Part shown: positions 1-8,382 of the stretch, in pieces
Numbering within the stretch: position 1 is the first letter of the stretch
Layout of the letters: each line of letters begins with the position of its first letter
Assembly: GCF_016411865.1 (NCBI RefSeq)
Contig: NZ_JAEKJA010000023.1
Coordinates: forward strand, 28,502 to 92,501
DNA: 64,000 bases
Reading direction: 5' to 3'
From: Acuticoccus mangrovi
GTDB taxonomy: Bacteria; Pseudomonadota; Alphaproteobacteria; Rhizobiales; Amorphaceae
Notes under the pieces: model-generated
Told to the model about the DNA's origin: nothing
What the model saw: the letters and a program-made list of their open reading frames with translations, nothing else
Databases searched by the model: none
Translations under genes and position numbers: made by a program

Positions 1-1688
1 TCGTCGCGGAAGGCGACCACCCAATAGTAACCGTTGCCGGAGAGGTAGAGGAGGCGGCCGCCCGCGGCGAGATAGTCCTCGGTCGCGTCGAGCATGCGCT
101 CCGAATAATATTCGCAATGGGTGCCGTTGATCACCACGCGATAGGGGGCGAGCGCCGCCGCACCGTCGCGATGGAGGTCCTCGTCGGTGATGATCTCGTA
201 GGCGTAGCCGTGATGGTCGAGCCAGGCGAGGACGGAGAGATCGGCGCCGAGGCCCCAGGGAGCCGCAAGCCCCGGCAGGCGGTAGTCGGGCCGCATCGTG
301 AAGATCGGCCGGCGGGCGGAGGAGTAGCAGACGCCCGCACCGTCGGCGTGGAGGTCGTAGGTCGACAGGCCGAACCGGTAGCCGTTGGCGCAGGCTTCGA
401 GGTCGGTCGCGGTGAGGACGGGGGCGCGGCCCATCACCGCCTGCGCCACGTCGCCCTCCAAGCCCTTGGGCCCGTTGGCGTAGGCGAGATAGGTGGCCGT
501 CGGCACCAGGAAGCAGATCTCCGCGCGGGGCCGGGCGGGGCGCACGAAGAACACCGCGCGCTCGGTCGCGACCTCCCCACCGTGCTCGGCCGTCAGGCGG
601 AGGGCGTAGACGCCGCTGTGCAGATCCTCGCCGAGGCGCAGCGAGGCGGAGGGCTGCCAGCGGCAGTCGGCGAGGGCGTCCGCATGGAACTCGATGCCGC
701 CATATTGCTCCGGCGCGAGGCGGAAGCTGTCGGAGCGGCCGTCCCAGTTCCAGCCCGTCTGGCCGCGGACGGGGCGGTTGACGCCGTGGGCGTGGAGGCC
801 GTGCGGTCCGATGTCCTCGACCTGGTCGCCGATTCCGTCGGCACCATAGCCGCGCGCCGTGTCCCAGTAGGCGAGGATGTCCGCCGTGGCGGGGAGGGCC
901 CCCGCGGCGAGTGCGTCGCGCTCCGCCGCGCCCATCACGCCACGGCTGATGCCGAACCGATCGATCTTGCCGCTATAGAGGTGTCCGACACGTGTGCCGC
1001 CCTCTTCGCCGCGCTCCTCGAGTCCGCCGACCAGCACCTCGGTGCCGCCGAGATGGTGGAGGCCGATCGTCGCCTCGGTCTCGACGACGGCGTCGTAGTC
1101 ACACGGGACGATCTTCGACCAGATGGCGTTGTAGCGACCGACAACGGCCTTCTGGGTGAGCTGCACGCGCCGGGTGCGAGGGTCGAAGCTCGCCGTCACG
1201 AGGTACCAGATGTGCCGCAACAGCCGCTTCGGGGCGGCGATCTCTTCGGTGGAGCGGCCGTCGCCGAGCCAGAATGCGAGGTGGCCGCCGCCGTCGATCC
1301 GCAAGCCGTAGCCGCGGGCCGCGCATCCGCGCGAGATGATCTCTTGGCGATCGTCCCCCGGAAGCCCCGGGAAGACGAAGGCGTGGAGCGTGAAGGCGCC
1401 CTCCGGGGCGAGGCGCGCATCGGGGTCGGGCACGCGCAGGAAGTTGCCCTGCTGCACGGGCTGGTGACGCAGCGGCATCGGCCCGTTGACGGGATGGTCG
1501 ATCTCCTCCTCACGGAAGCCCGGACCATCGGGGTGGGCGTCGCCGTGGCGGAGGCGCACGAGCCGGGCCTCGGCGCGATCCGCCCCCTCGAGGCTCGCCA
1601 TGATGTCGACGCTCTCGCCCGCCCGCACGCTGAGGCGCTCGGCGTAGGCGTGGAGATGGATCCGCCCGATCGGCACGTCCGCGGCCAT
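1..1688 (-). CDS. dmfA2: N,N-dimethylformamidase large subunit-like amidohydrolase (3' end cut by window)
   Basis: Large subunit of a DMFase-type enzyme, which hydrolyses N,N-dimethylformamide to formate and dimethylamine. The ATG at 1688 lies 5 bp after the small-subunit stop. 562 codons are visible, and about 200 C-terminal residues should lie beyond the left edge, since family members are about 760 aa. Residues about 95-250 look like a LamG/concanavalin-type domain (DRQEIISRG, GLRIDGGGHLAFWLGDG); the rest is the catalytic domain. The mononuclear iron of the Paracoccus enzyme is reported to be held by Tyr399, Tyr440 and Glu521; the matching residues here are Y400 (TATYLAY), Y444 (LSTYD) and E526 (HCEYYSE), in the same order and spacing. 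The family is recognised from these motifs; the true substrate could be another small amide. It ends the operon with the ABC transporter upstream. Confidence 0.85.
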   Translation of the reverse strand, partial: MAADVPIGRIHLHAYAERLSVRAGESVDIMASLEGADRAEARLVRLRHGDAHPDGPGFREEEIDHPVNGPMPLRHQPVQQGNFLRVPDPDARLAPEGAFTLHAFVFPGLPGDDRQEIISRGCAARGYGLRIDGGGHLAFWLGDGRSTEEIAAPKRLLRHIWYLVTASFDPRTRRVQLTQKAVVGRYNAIWSKIVPCDYDAVVETEATIGLHHLGGTEVLVGGLEERGEEGGTRVGHLYSGKIDRFGISRGVMGAAERDALAAGALPATADILAYWDTARGYGADGIGDQVEDIGPHGLHAHGVNRPVRGQTGWNWDGRSDSFRLAPEQYGGIEFHADALADCRWQPSASLRLGEDLHSGVYALRLTAEHGGEVATERAVFFVRPARPRAEICFLVPTATYLAYANGPKGLEGDVAQAVMGRAPVLTATDLEACANGYRFGLSTYDLHADGAGVCYSSARRPIFTMRPDYRLPGLAAPWGLGADLSVLAWLDHHGYAYEIITDEDLHRDGAAALAPYRVVINGTHCEYYSERMLDATEDYLAAGGRLLYLSGNGYYWVVAFRD

Positions 1689-1693
1689 GGCGC

Positions 1694-2134
1694 TCAGCCC
1701 GCCTGCCTGAGCGCTGCGACGCGCCGCAGGAAGATCGCATGCTCGGCGTCCTGCGTGGTGGCGAAGACCTCCTCGGTGACGCGCGTCGGCAGGACGCCGC
1801 GGACGCCGGAGAGCGCCACGAGGATGTAGGCCTGGAAGGGCGTCAGTGCGAGGATCGCGAGCTTCTTCTCGATGCCGGCGCTGCGGAAGTGGTTGAGCAC
1901 GCTCTGGAGCGCCGCCCCGTGCGGGCCGAAGGGGTGGTCGCGGTGCTCGGCGATGAGGCGATCGTCGATCAGCGCCAGGACGTGGCCGCGCATCGCCGCG
2001 TTGAAGGCGACGATGGCCCCCTCTTGCCGGTCCGCCGCCCGGGCGAGAACGCCGGGGTCGACGACGCCAGGGTTGATGACGCTGAGGTCGACGACATCGG
2101 AGGCGGGGCGGTCCGCCCGATCGCTAACCGGCAT
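1694..2134 (-). CDS. dmfA1: N,N-dimethylformamidase small (light) subunit-like
   Basis: 146-aa partner of the large subunit. DMFase light chains are about 130-150 aa, helical, and wrap onto the heavy chain. The central part (HPFGPHGAALQSVLNHFR, then TPFQAYILVALSG) is typical of the light chain. The ATG at 2134 overlaps the 3' end of livM by 11 bp and its stop is 5 bp from the large-subunit start, so translation is probably coupled and the two are made together. The first 30 or so residues, rich in D, V and P, look flexible. The call rests partly on the neighbouring large subunit. Confidence 0.75.
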   Translation of the reverse strand: MPVSDRADRPASDVVDLSVINPGVVDPGVLARAADRQEGAIVAFNAAMRGHVLALIDDRLIAEHRDHPFGPHGAALQSVLNHFRSAGIEKKLAILALTPFQAYILVALSGVRGVLPTRVTEEVFATTQDAEHAIFLRRVAALRQAG

Positions 2135-3224
2135 GCTGCTCGGCCGTGTCGGGCGAGGGGTCCGCGTTGCCGCCGCCGGAGCGCGCCGAGCGGGTGAGAG
2201 CGCGCGGCCAGGCGATCTCCCGCCCGTTGGTCAGCCCGTTGGGGCGGAAGATGAGGAGGAGCAGCATGATGATGCCGAGCGACACTTCCTGGCTGCCGAC
2301 CGGGGCCTGAATGTGCAGGCTCGCGACGTGGAAGCCCGACTCGGCGCGGCGAAGAAGCTCGGTGATCGTCGACAGGACGACCACGCCGACGACGGCCCCC
2401 GTCAGGCTGCGCATGCCGCCGACGACGAGCATCGCGAGCGAGATGAAGGTGAGGTCGAGATAGAACATCTTCACCGAGATCACCCCCACGAAGTGGCCGT
2501 AGAGGACCCCGGCGACGCCCAGGAAGAAGCCGGAGATGACCCAGGCGATCAGCCGCTGGCGGGCGATGTTGATGCCGCCGGCCTCGGCCGCCACCTCGTC
2601 CTCGCGGGTGGCGCGCAGGAGCAGGCCATAGCGTGAGCTCTGGTAGATATAGGCGACCACGATCACGACGACCGCCCAGCCGAGCGCCACCCAGATGTCG
2701 ACGTAGAGCGGGAGCCCGACCACCGAGAGAAGGCCGAGGGTGACGCTGTTCCAGTTCGAGTAGATGACGAAGACGATGGCGAGGAGGGCGAAGGTCGCGA
2801 TGCTGGAGGGAATGCCGGAAAGGCGCAGGATCGGGATGCCGACGACGAAGGCGACGAGCGCGGCGAGGATCGCCGAGGTGATGGAGGCGAAGAAGACGGG
2901 GTAGGTGTGGAGGCGCAGGAAGTCGGGCAGGCCGACCATGCTCATGGGCTTGAGCGCCTTGCAGCAGGTCTGCCAGGCCGAGGCGTAGGCGCCGATCATG
3001 ACGAAGGCGATCGAGCCGAAGGAGATGACGCCGGAATTGCCGATGAAGATGTAGAGCGCCACGACGATGACGGTGCGGATGTAGATCTCGGCGACGGTGC
3101 GCACCAGCGTCTTGTCGCCCACCGCGACGGTGACGACGGCCATCGCGGCCATCAGGACGACGAGGATGAAGACGGTGGAGTGGCGCACGAGGAACGCCGC
3201 CGGGCTTACTGTGGCGCGCCGCAT
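2124..3224 (-). CDS. livM: HAAT-family ABC transporter permease LivM
   Basis: 366-aa inner-membrane permease of the branched-chain-amino-acid/amide type. The start MRRATVSP at 3224 shares one base with the livH stop (TGATG). There are about nine hydrophobic segments, and the usual LivM loop before the last third is present (SSRYGLLLRATREDEVAAEAGG), the EAA-like coupling segment. An open frame continues upstream over livH but is nonsense in that frame. With LivH, LivF, LivG and the binding protein it forms one importer; the DMFase genes directly after it suggest a small amide as cargo. This is inference, because permease sequence does not reveal the substrate. Confidence 0.9.
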   Translation of the reverse strand: MRRATVSPAAFLVRHSTVFILVVLMAAMAVVTVAVGDKTLVRTVAEIYIRTVIVVALYIFIGNSGVISFGSIAFVMIGAYASAWQTCCKALKPMSMVGLPDFLRLHTYPVFFASITSAILAALVAFVVGIPILRLSGIPSSIATFALLAIVFVIYSNWNSVTLGLLSVVGLPLYVDIWVALGWAVVVIVVAYIYQSSRYGLLLRATREDEVAAEAGGINIARQRLIAWVISGFFLGVAGVLYGHFVGVISVKMFYLDLTFISLAMLVVGGMRSLTGAVVGVVVLSTITELLRRAESGFHVASLHIQAPVGSQEVSLGIIMLLLLIFRPNGLTNGREIAWPRALTRSARSGGGNADPSPDTAEQHAG

Positions 3225-4138
3225 CACACGCGCTCCTTCTGCGAGCGCAGGCGGACGAGCCCTTCCGGCCGGACGAGCAGCATCAGGATCACCACGATGA
3301 ACACGAAGGCGTCGCGGGTGGCCCGCAGATCCTCCGGCAGGACGAATTGCAGGAAGGCGCTCACCACCCCGACGACGAAGCCGCCGAGGATGCAGCCGAC
3401 GAGGCTCCCCATGCCGCCGATCACGGTGGCGACGAAGCCGACCATCACGAGCTGGGAGGCCATGCGCGGCGCCAGCGTGCCGGTGCGCGCCACGATGAGG
3501 AAGGAGACGATCGCCGCCAATATGCCGCTGATGGCGAAGGCGGTGGCGATCACCGCGTTCGCCCGCACGCCCAGCATGCGCGCCATGCGGAAGTCCTGCG
3601 TCGCGGCGCGCATCTGGATGCCGAAGCGGGTGCGCGTCATGAACAGGGCGACGGCGACGAGAAGGAGCGCCGTCGCCGAGATCGTGACGACGTCGATGTA
3701 GGTGGTGCGCAGCGGCCCGAGCGTGAGCTCGGCGTTGAGCGTGCTGCCGACGGTGACGGCCTTCGGCCGCGCGCCGTAGATCATCAGGATCAGATACTGA
3801 AGGAAGAAGCTGAGCGAGAACGAGGCGACGAGCAGCGTCGAGGGGTCGGCGGTGCGCAGCGGGCGGAAGATCAGCCGCTCGGCGAGGAGGGCGATGCTGG
3901 CGACGACGAGGATCACCGCGGGGATCATCAGCGGGGCGGGCCAGGCGCCGATGAAGAGCGTCGGCACCACCGCCGAGGACGGGACGATCAGCGCGTAGGC
4001 ACCGACCGAGATGAAGTCGCCGTGGGCGAAGTTGATGAGCTTCATCACGCCCCACAGGAGGCCGATGCCGAGGGCGGCGAGGGCGTAGAGGCTGCCGAGG
4101 CTCGCCGCATCGATGCAGATCTGAATGAACGTGGTCAC
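3224..4138 (-). CDS. livH: HAAT-family ABC transporter permease LivH
   Basis: 304-aa permease with the family hallmark near the N-terminus (GIGLLWGVMKLINFAHGDF) and the C-terminal LVRPEGLVR ending. There are about eight membrane segments. The coupling loop TRTRFGIQMRAATQDFRMARMLG matches the LivH consensus. It overlaps livF by 4 bp (ATGA) and livM by 1 bp, so the cluster is tightly coupled. It pairs with LivM as the heterodimeric channel. Confidence 0.9.
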   Translation of the reverse strand: MTTFIQICIDAASLGSLYALAALGIGLLWGVMKLINFAHGDFISVGAYALIVPSSAVVPTLFIGAWPAPLMIPAVILVVASIALLAERLIFRPLRTADPSTLLVASFSLSFFLQYLILMIYGARPKAVTVGSTLNAELTLGPLRTTYIDVVTISATALLLVAVALFMTRTRFGIQMRAATQDFRMARMLGVRANAVIATAFAISGILAAIVSFLIVARTGTLAPRMASQLVMVGFVATVIGGMGSLVGCILGGFVVGVVSAFLQFVLPEDLRATRDAFVFIVVILMLLVRPEGLVRLRSQKERV

Positions 4139-4869
4139 GACGGGACGCTCGCTTCCCTCTTGTGCTCGAAGCCGAAATACGCCTCTTCCAGGGCCTGCCG
4201 GTCGGCGCTCAGGGTTTCGCTCGAGCCGGAAAGCTGAACCCGGCCCTCGCGCAGGAGGTAGAGGCGGTTGCTGAAGGCGAGGGCGCGCGTGACGCTCTGC
4301 TCCACGATCAGCATGGTCATGCCGTCGCTGCGCAGCTCCTCGAGGAATTTGTAGACGGTCGCCACCATCATCGGCGCGAGGCCGAGGGAGGGCTCGTCGA
4401 CGAGCAGCAGCTTGGGCCGCATCATCAGGGCGCGGGCGATGGCGAGCTGCTGCTGCTCGCCGCCGGAGAGCTTGCCGGCATCGGAGCGCCGCCGCTCCTC
4501 CAGGATCGGGAAGCGATGGAAGACGTCGGCGCGGTCCTTGCCGACCTGCTCGCGGTCGCGCCGGATCGAGGTGCCGAGCATCAGGTTCTCCTCGACGGAG
4601 AGCTGCGGAAAGATCCCGCGCCCTTCCGGCACCATCGCGAGGCCGAGCCGGCAGACGCTCTCGGGCGGTAGGCCGCCGAGGTCGCGCCCGCCGAGGGTGA
4701 TGCGGCCGGTGGAGCGGATCGCCCCGGCGATCGCCAGCATGGTGGAGGACTTGCCGGCGCCGTTGGGGCCGACGATGGCGACCGCCTCGCCCTCCGACAC
4801 GGTGAGATCGACGTTGCGCACCGCCTCGGCCCGGCCGTAGCTGATGCGCAGATTTTCGACGTTCAGCAT
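4135..4869 (-). CDS. livF: HAAT-family ABC transporter ATPase LivF
   Basis: 244-aa ATP-binding subunit. Walker A is GPNGAGKSS, the signature is LSGGEQQQ, Walker B is LLLVDEPSLGL and the switch region is LIVEQ. The conserved LivF segment VPEGRGIFPQLSVEENL is present. ATG at 4869, 1 bp after the livG stop; it overlaps livH by 4 bp. It powers the importer together with LivG. Confidence 0.92.
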   Translation of the reverse strand: MLNVENLRISYGRAEAVRNVDLTVSEGEAVAIVGPNGAGKSSTMLAIAGAIRSTGRITLGGRDLGGLPPESVCRLGLAMVPEGRGIFPQLSVEENLMLGTSIRRDREQVGKDRADVFHRFPILEERRRSDAGKLSGGEQQQLAIARALMMRPKLLLVDEPSLGLAPMMVATVYKFLEELRSDGMTMLIVEQSVTRALAFSNRLYLLREGRVQLSGSSETLSADRQALEEAYFGFEHKREASVPS

Positions 4870-4870
4870 G

Positions 4871-5599
4871 CTAGAGCGCTTCCTCGCCGAGGTAGGCGTT
4901 GCGCACGACGGGATCCTTCATGATCACGTGGGGGGCGGCCTCGGCGATCTTCTTGCCGAAGTCGATGACGCAGATGCGGTCGCAGACGTTCATGACGACG
5001 CGCATGTTGTGCTCGATGAGGAGCACCGCGCAGCCGAAGTGCTTCGGAATCTCCTGGATGAGATGGATGAGGTCGTCGCACTCTTCCTCGTTGAGGCCGG
5101 CCGCCGGCTCGTCGAGGAGCAGGAAGCGGGGATCGCCGGCGAGGGCGCGGGCAATGCCGACCCGCCGCTCCACGCCGTAGGGGAGGGTATCGGCCCGCCG
5201 GTCGGCCACGGCGCTGAGCCGGGTCCAGTCGAGCACGGCCTCGGCGCGGTCCTTGGCGGCGGCCGACTTCTTTTCCGCGCCGAGGGCGTAGGCGGTGAGA
5301 TTTTCGCGCACCGTGAAGCCGCGGAACAGCCTGACGGCCTGGAACGTGCGGGCGATGCCGAGGTGGGAGCGCAGCTCGGGCCGCGCCGCCGTCAGGTCCC
5401 GGCTGCCGAGGCGGATGCGCCCGGTGGTGGGGCGCTGAAAGCCGGTGATGACGTTGACGAGCGTGGTCTTGCCCGCTCCGTTCGGGCCGATGAGGCCGCA
5501 GATTTGACCGGGCTCCAGCGCGAAGGAAACGTGATCGAGGGCGACGATGCCCTCGAACTGCACGCTGATGTCATCGATCTCCAACCGGTCGCCGCTCAA
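4871..5599 (-). CDS. livG: HAAT-family ABC transporter ATPase LivG
   Basis: 242-aa ATP-binding subunit with Walker A GPNGAGKTT, Walker B FLLLDEPAAGL and the LivG-type segment FQAVRLFRGFTVRENL. The signature motif is reduced to LPYGVERRVGIARAL, common in LivG. I chose the TTG at 5599 because AGGAGA lies 5 nt upstream (plus-strand 5605-5610) and the family domain begins 4 codons later; an in-frame ATG at 5659 would add 20 Arg-rich residues without homology. It follows the binding-protein gene after a 107-bp spacer, which may let the binding protein be made in excess. Confidence 0.88.
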   Translation of the reverse strand: MSGDRLEIDDISVQFEGIVALDHVSFALEPGQICGLIGPNGAGKTTLVNVITGFQRPTTGRIRLGSRDLTAARPELRSHLGIARTFQAVRLFRGFTVRENLTAYALGAEKKSAAAKDRAEAVLDWTRLSAVADRRADTLPYGVERRVGIARALAGDPRFLLLDEPAAGLNEEECDDLIHLIQEIPKHFGCAVLLIEHNMRVVMNVCDRICVIDFGKKIAEAAPHVIMKDPVVRNAYLGEEAL

Positions 5600-5706
5600 C
5601 TCGTTTCTCCTGCCTGTGGCGTGCGGGCGGCGCCGTCCGTGGGGCGAGGCGCGCCGCAAGCCGCCACCCGGCCGGAGCGCGCCGACCGGGGTCGTGTCGT
5701 CGATCT

Positions 5707-6909
5707 CTATTCCTGGAACAGCATCTCGAAGGGGACCGGCGTCTTGTTGGTGTAGTACTCTCCGAGGGAGTGCATCTTGCCGTCCTCGACCTCCATCATC
5801 AGGCCGCGGACCTGGGTCTGGATGTGGACGTCCTCGGTGAAGGTGCGCGGGCCGATGAGGAGCGGCTCGTTGTCGAACTTGTTGAGCTCGGCGGCGATCG
5901 CTTCGGAATCGACGGTGCCGGCCCGCTCCGCGGCGATGGCGAAGGCCTGCACCACGCTGTAGCCCATCATCGCGAGGCTCGTGGTCGGCAGGCGGCCGTA
6001 GCGCTCCTCGAAGCGCGCCATGAACTCCTGCACCTTCGGGTTGGGATCGTCGCCATAGAGCGAGCCGTGCGCCGGCAGGTAGAAATCGGACAGGTGCGGC
6101 AGGCTCTCGAGCCAGTAGTCGCCGTCGGCGCCCATGCTCGTCATCAGCGGTGCATTAATCCCCGCGGCGCGCAGCTGGCGGATGATCGAGGGCATCGCCG
6201 TGATCGTGGAGCACAGCATGATGAAGTCGGGCTCTTCGGGAAGGGCCTTGATGCGGGTGATCTGCACGGCGATCGAGCTGTCGGCGATCTTGTAGGTGTC
6301 CTCGCCGAGGAATTCGGTGCCGTCGAGCTCGCCCCAATGGTGCTTGAAGCCCGAGCACTGGGAGCGCGTGAAGGTGTAGTCGGTCTCCTTCAGCGCGTAG
6401 GCGCTGCGCCAGCCCATCTTCTCGTAGGCCCATTCGGCGCTGAGATAGCTTTCCGCCTGGACCGCGACGGAGATCGTGTAGACCAGCGGGCCGATGCCCT
6501 GGGGGCCCCACTTGGGCGAGCCGGAACAGATCGACATCGTGGCGATGCCGGCGTTCTGCGCCGCGAGGGCGGCGGGGGCGCCCATGTCGAAGTCGCACGA
6601 GGCGATCAGGAAGTCGACGCCTTCGTCGATGAGCTCGGTGCCGACCTTGAACGCCTGCGTGGGATCGGTCTTTGTGTCGCCCTCGATCAACTCGATCGGA
6701 CGGCCGAGCACGCCGCCCGCGGCGTTGATGTCGTCGACCGCGATGCGAGCGGCCTTGGACGGGTCGTCGTCGAAGGCGGTCATCCAGCCGCTCTTGGCGA
6801 TCGCCATGCCGATCAGGATGGGGTCCTTCGCATCGTCGGCGGCCTGGGCCGGCGCGGCGGCCAACAGCCCGACGGCGAGCAAGGCGAACGAAGTCAATTT
6901 CACACGCAT
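5707..6909 (-). CDS. HAAT-type periplasmic substrate-binding protein (amide/amino-acid)
   Basis: 400-aa secreted binding protein of the Peripla_BP_6 (LivK/urea/amide) type. The start MRVKLTS at 6909 has a GAGAGG ribosome site about 9 nt upstream and opens a clear signal peptide ending AAAPAQA/ADD. The mature protein starts with ILIGMAIAKSGWM and has the family segment AVDDINAAGGVLGRPIEL. An ATG at 7065 would add 52 basic residues ahead of the signal peptide and is rejected. It is first in the operon livK-G-F-H-M-dmfA1-dmfA2. The cargo is unknown; the downstream DMFase points to formamide-like or other short amides. Confidence 0.87.
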   Translation of the reverse strand: MRVKLTSFALLAVGLLAAAPAQAADDAKDPILIGMAIAKSGWMTAFDDDPSKAARIAVDDINAAGGVLGRPIELIEGDTKTDPTQAFKVGTELIDEGVDFLIASCDFDMGAPAALAAQNAGIATMSICSGSPKWGPQGIGPLVYTISVAVQAESYLSAEWAYEKMGWRSAYALKETDYTFTRSQCSGFKHHWGELDGTEFLGEDTYKIADSSIAVQITRIKALPEEPDFIMLCSTITAMPSIIRQLRAAGINAPLMTSMGADGDYWLESLPHLSDFYLPAHGSLYGDDPNPKVQEFMARFEERYGRLPTTSLAMMGYSVVQAFAIAAERAGTVDSEAIAAELNKFDNEPLLIGPRTFTEDVHIQTQVRGLMMEVEDGKMHSLGEYYTNKTPVPFEMLFQE

Positions 6910-7009
6910 CGTGAGACACCTCTCTTGTCGGGATCGCCGTGCCGCTCGTCGAAGCTGTTTGGGATGTATCAGCGGTCGCCCCCGATGCCCCTGACGGTTG
7001 CGGGCAATG

Positions 7010-7021
7010 TGACATTTGTCA
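7010..7021. promoter_or_regulatory. 12-bp palindrome TGACA-TT-TGTCA, possible operator
   Basis: Perfect 5+2+5 dyad, overlapping the minus-strand TTGACA hexamer about 100 bp upstream of the ABC binding-protein start. The position suits a repressor or activator site; the regulator is unknown. Confidence 0.35.
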
Positions 7022-7208
7022 AGCGAATAAGAAACTTTGTTATCGCTTACGAAAATCACTTTCACTAACGAGGATTCCCTCGCTCTCCCCAGCGCCGCTT
7101 GACGTTGCCGAGATCCCGAAGGCGCCAGCCCGGCCGCTGCGAGCGGCGAGGATTCAGCACGGTGATCCCATGGTTATGCGCCTGTTTTCGCTCGCAAATG
7201 AAGTGTTT

Positions 7209-7226
7209 GCCGCCCAAGCGGGCGGC
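7209..7226. other. GC-rich hairpin GCCGCCC-aagc-GGGCGGC
   Basis: Perfect 7-bp stem with a 4-nt loop in the middle of the divergent spacer. It has no T-run on the plus side; on the minus side it is followed by AAACACTTC. It could be a leader hairpin of either operon or a relic; the function is open. Confidence 0.35.
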
Positions 7227-7240
7227 ATCTCGCGCCTAAT

Positions 7241-7262
7241 AATCAGACACGGACGCCTGATT
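7241..7262 (+). terminator. Weak hairpin AATCAG/CTGATT followed by T-run
   Basis: 6-bp perfect stem with a 10-nt loop, followed by TTT at 7263-7265 on the plus strand. It looks like a weak intrinsic terminator or leader hairpin, but no plus-strand gene precedes it. Confidence 0.25.
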
Positions 7263-7290
7263 TTTCCGCATACCTTTCCAAACTTTGTGC

Positions 7291-7311
7291 ATGAGAAAGT
7301 ATTTTTCTCAT
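7291..7311. promoter_or_regulatory. 21-bp operator-like palindrome upstream of TRAP operon
   Basis: ATGAGAAA-gtatt-TTTCTCAT is a perfect 8-bp inverted repeat with a 5-bp spacer, centred about 70 bp before dctP. A possible promoter TTGTGC (7285-7290), 18-bp spacer, CATAAG (7309-7314) would place the dyad between -35 and -10, a classic repressor position. Confidence 0.45.
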
Positions 7312-7368
7312 AAGAAATCATGCTAGCTTCGATGGCTGAATTGCGAGACGTCAGCTTGGAGATCGAGG

Positions 7369-8376
7369 ATGCGACCTATCACTCTGTCGGCAGGTGCGCT
7401 GTGTGTCGGCGTTCTGCTTGCGGCGGCGCCGGCGTCGGCGGCCGACACGGTCAAGTGGGACCTTTCCACCGAATACGCGCCGACGTCGCTGCCCGGCCGG
7501 GCCGACGCCTACTTCGCCGAGCGGGTGAAAGAGCTGTCGGACGGGCAGATGGACATCACCGTCCACTATAGCGGCGCCCTCGGCTTCAAGGCCGCCGACC
7601 ACTATACGGCGGTGGAGGACGGCGCGCTGCAGCTTGCCGACACACCGTTCAACCGGATGAACGGCATCTACCCGATCTTCGAGATGCAGGCCCTGCCGTT
7701 CCTGCAGTCGACCTTGGACGAGGCGCAGACGCTCGACGAGCTGATGCGGCCCTTCTACAACGCCAAGATGGAGCAGAACGACCAGTTCATCCTCTTCACC
7801 GCGCCGTGGACACCGCAGGGCTTCTGGGCGAAGGAAGATGTCGCATCGGTCGAGGACCTCAAGAATCTGCGGGTTCGGGTGGTCGATCTCGCCTCAGTCC
7901 AGACGCTGAAGCGGGCCGGCGCGGACGCCATCCAGCTGAGCTGGGCCGATACGCTGCCGGCCCTCTCCACCGGCTCCATCAATGCCGTGCTCACCTCCGA
8001 CGACGGCGGCCTCTCGGCGAAGTTCCCGGAAGCGGGCCTCACGAGCTTCTCCGCCGTCGGCTTCACGGTGGGCGTCGACATGGTGCACGTCAACGCGGAC
8101 GCCTTCGCCGATCTTCCCGAGGACCTGCAGCTCGTCGTCCTCACCGCCGCCGCCGAGGCGGGGGACTACGGCTGGTCGATCGCCAAGGAGACGGTGGCCG
8201 GCAACTTCGCCAAGATGGGCGACCTCGGCGTCTCCGTGGTCGAGACGGTCTCGCCGGAGTTCAAGGCTGCGCTGCGGGAAGCCTCCCAGCCCGCCATCGA
8301 CGACTGGAAGGAGCGCTTCGGTCCGCAGGCCGACATGCTGCTCGACCTCTACCAGAAGAAGGTCGCCGGCGAGTAG
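7369..8376 (+). CDS. dctP: TRAP transporter substrate-binding protein DctP
   Basis: 335-aa periplasmic binding protein for a tripartite ATP-independent transporter. Signal peptide MRPITLSAGALCVGVLL ending APASA/AD. The family features are visible: HYSGALGFKAADHYTAVEDGALQLAD near residue 60-90, the arginine that clamps the substrate carboxylate in LKNLRVRV, and the late segment VGVDMVHVNADAFADLPEDLQ. GGAG at 7358-7361 precedes the ATG by 7 nt. dctQ follows after 6 bp. TRAP systems import carboxylates with Na+; the substrate here is unknown. The gamma-glutamyltransferase-like gene downstream suggests an amino-acid-like carboxylate. Confidence 0.88.
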   Translation: MRPITLSAGALCVGVLLAAAPASAADTVKWDLSTEYAPTSLPGRADAYFAERVKELSDGQMDITVHYSGALGFKAADHYTAVEDGALQLADTPFNRMNGIYPIFEMQALPFLQSTLDEAQTLDELMRPFYNAKMEQNDQFILFTAPWTPQGFWAKEDVASVEDLKNLRVRVVDLASVQTLKRAGADAIQLSWADTLPALSTGSINAVLTSDDGGLSAKFPEAGLTSFSAVGFTVGVDMVHVNADAFADLPEDLQLVVLTAAAEAGDYGWSIAKETVAGNFAKMGDLGVSVVETVSPEFKAALREASQPAIDDWKERFGPQADMLLDLYQKKVAGE

Positions 8377-8382
8377 GTCCGC

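Larger units (their letters stand above)
6910..7368. promoter_or_regulatory. 459-bp divergent control region between ABC/DMFase operon and TRAP operon
   Basis: No gene is supported here. The region separates the binding-protein gene (minus) from dctP (plus) and is more AT-rich than its surroundings. It holds four dyads listed separately (7010-7021, 7209-7226, 7241-7262, 7291-7311). On the minus strand a TTGACA hexamer (7022-7017) could be a -35 box for the ABC operon, but no good -10 follows. A near-dyad GCGAATAA/TTATCGC spans 7023-7047. Confidence 0.55.

Noticed and set aside
117..1829. 570-codon plus-strand open frame
   Set aside because: Antisense to the dimethylformamidase subunit genes, whose minus-strand translation shows conserved motifs; the plus-strand product is a compositional Gly/Ala/Arg/Glu shadow.
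6939..7313. 124-codon plus-strand frame with a C-x2-C in the divergent spacer
   Set aside because: It covers the operator-rich region, has no homology that I recognise and its codon use does not look coding.
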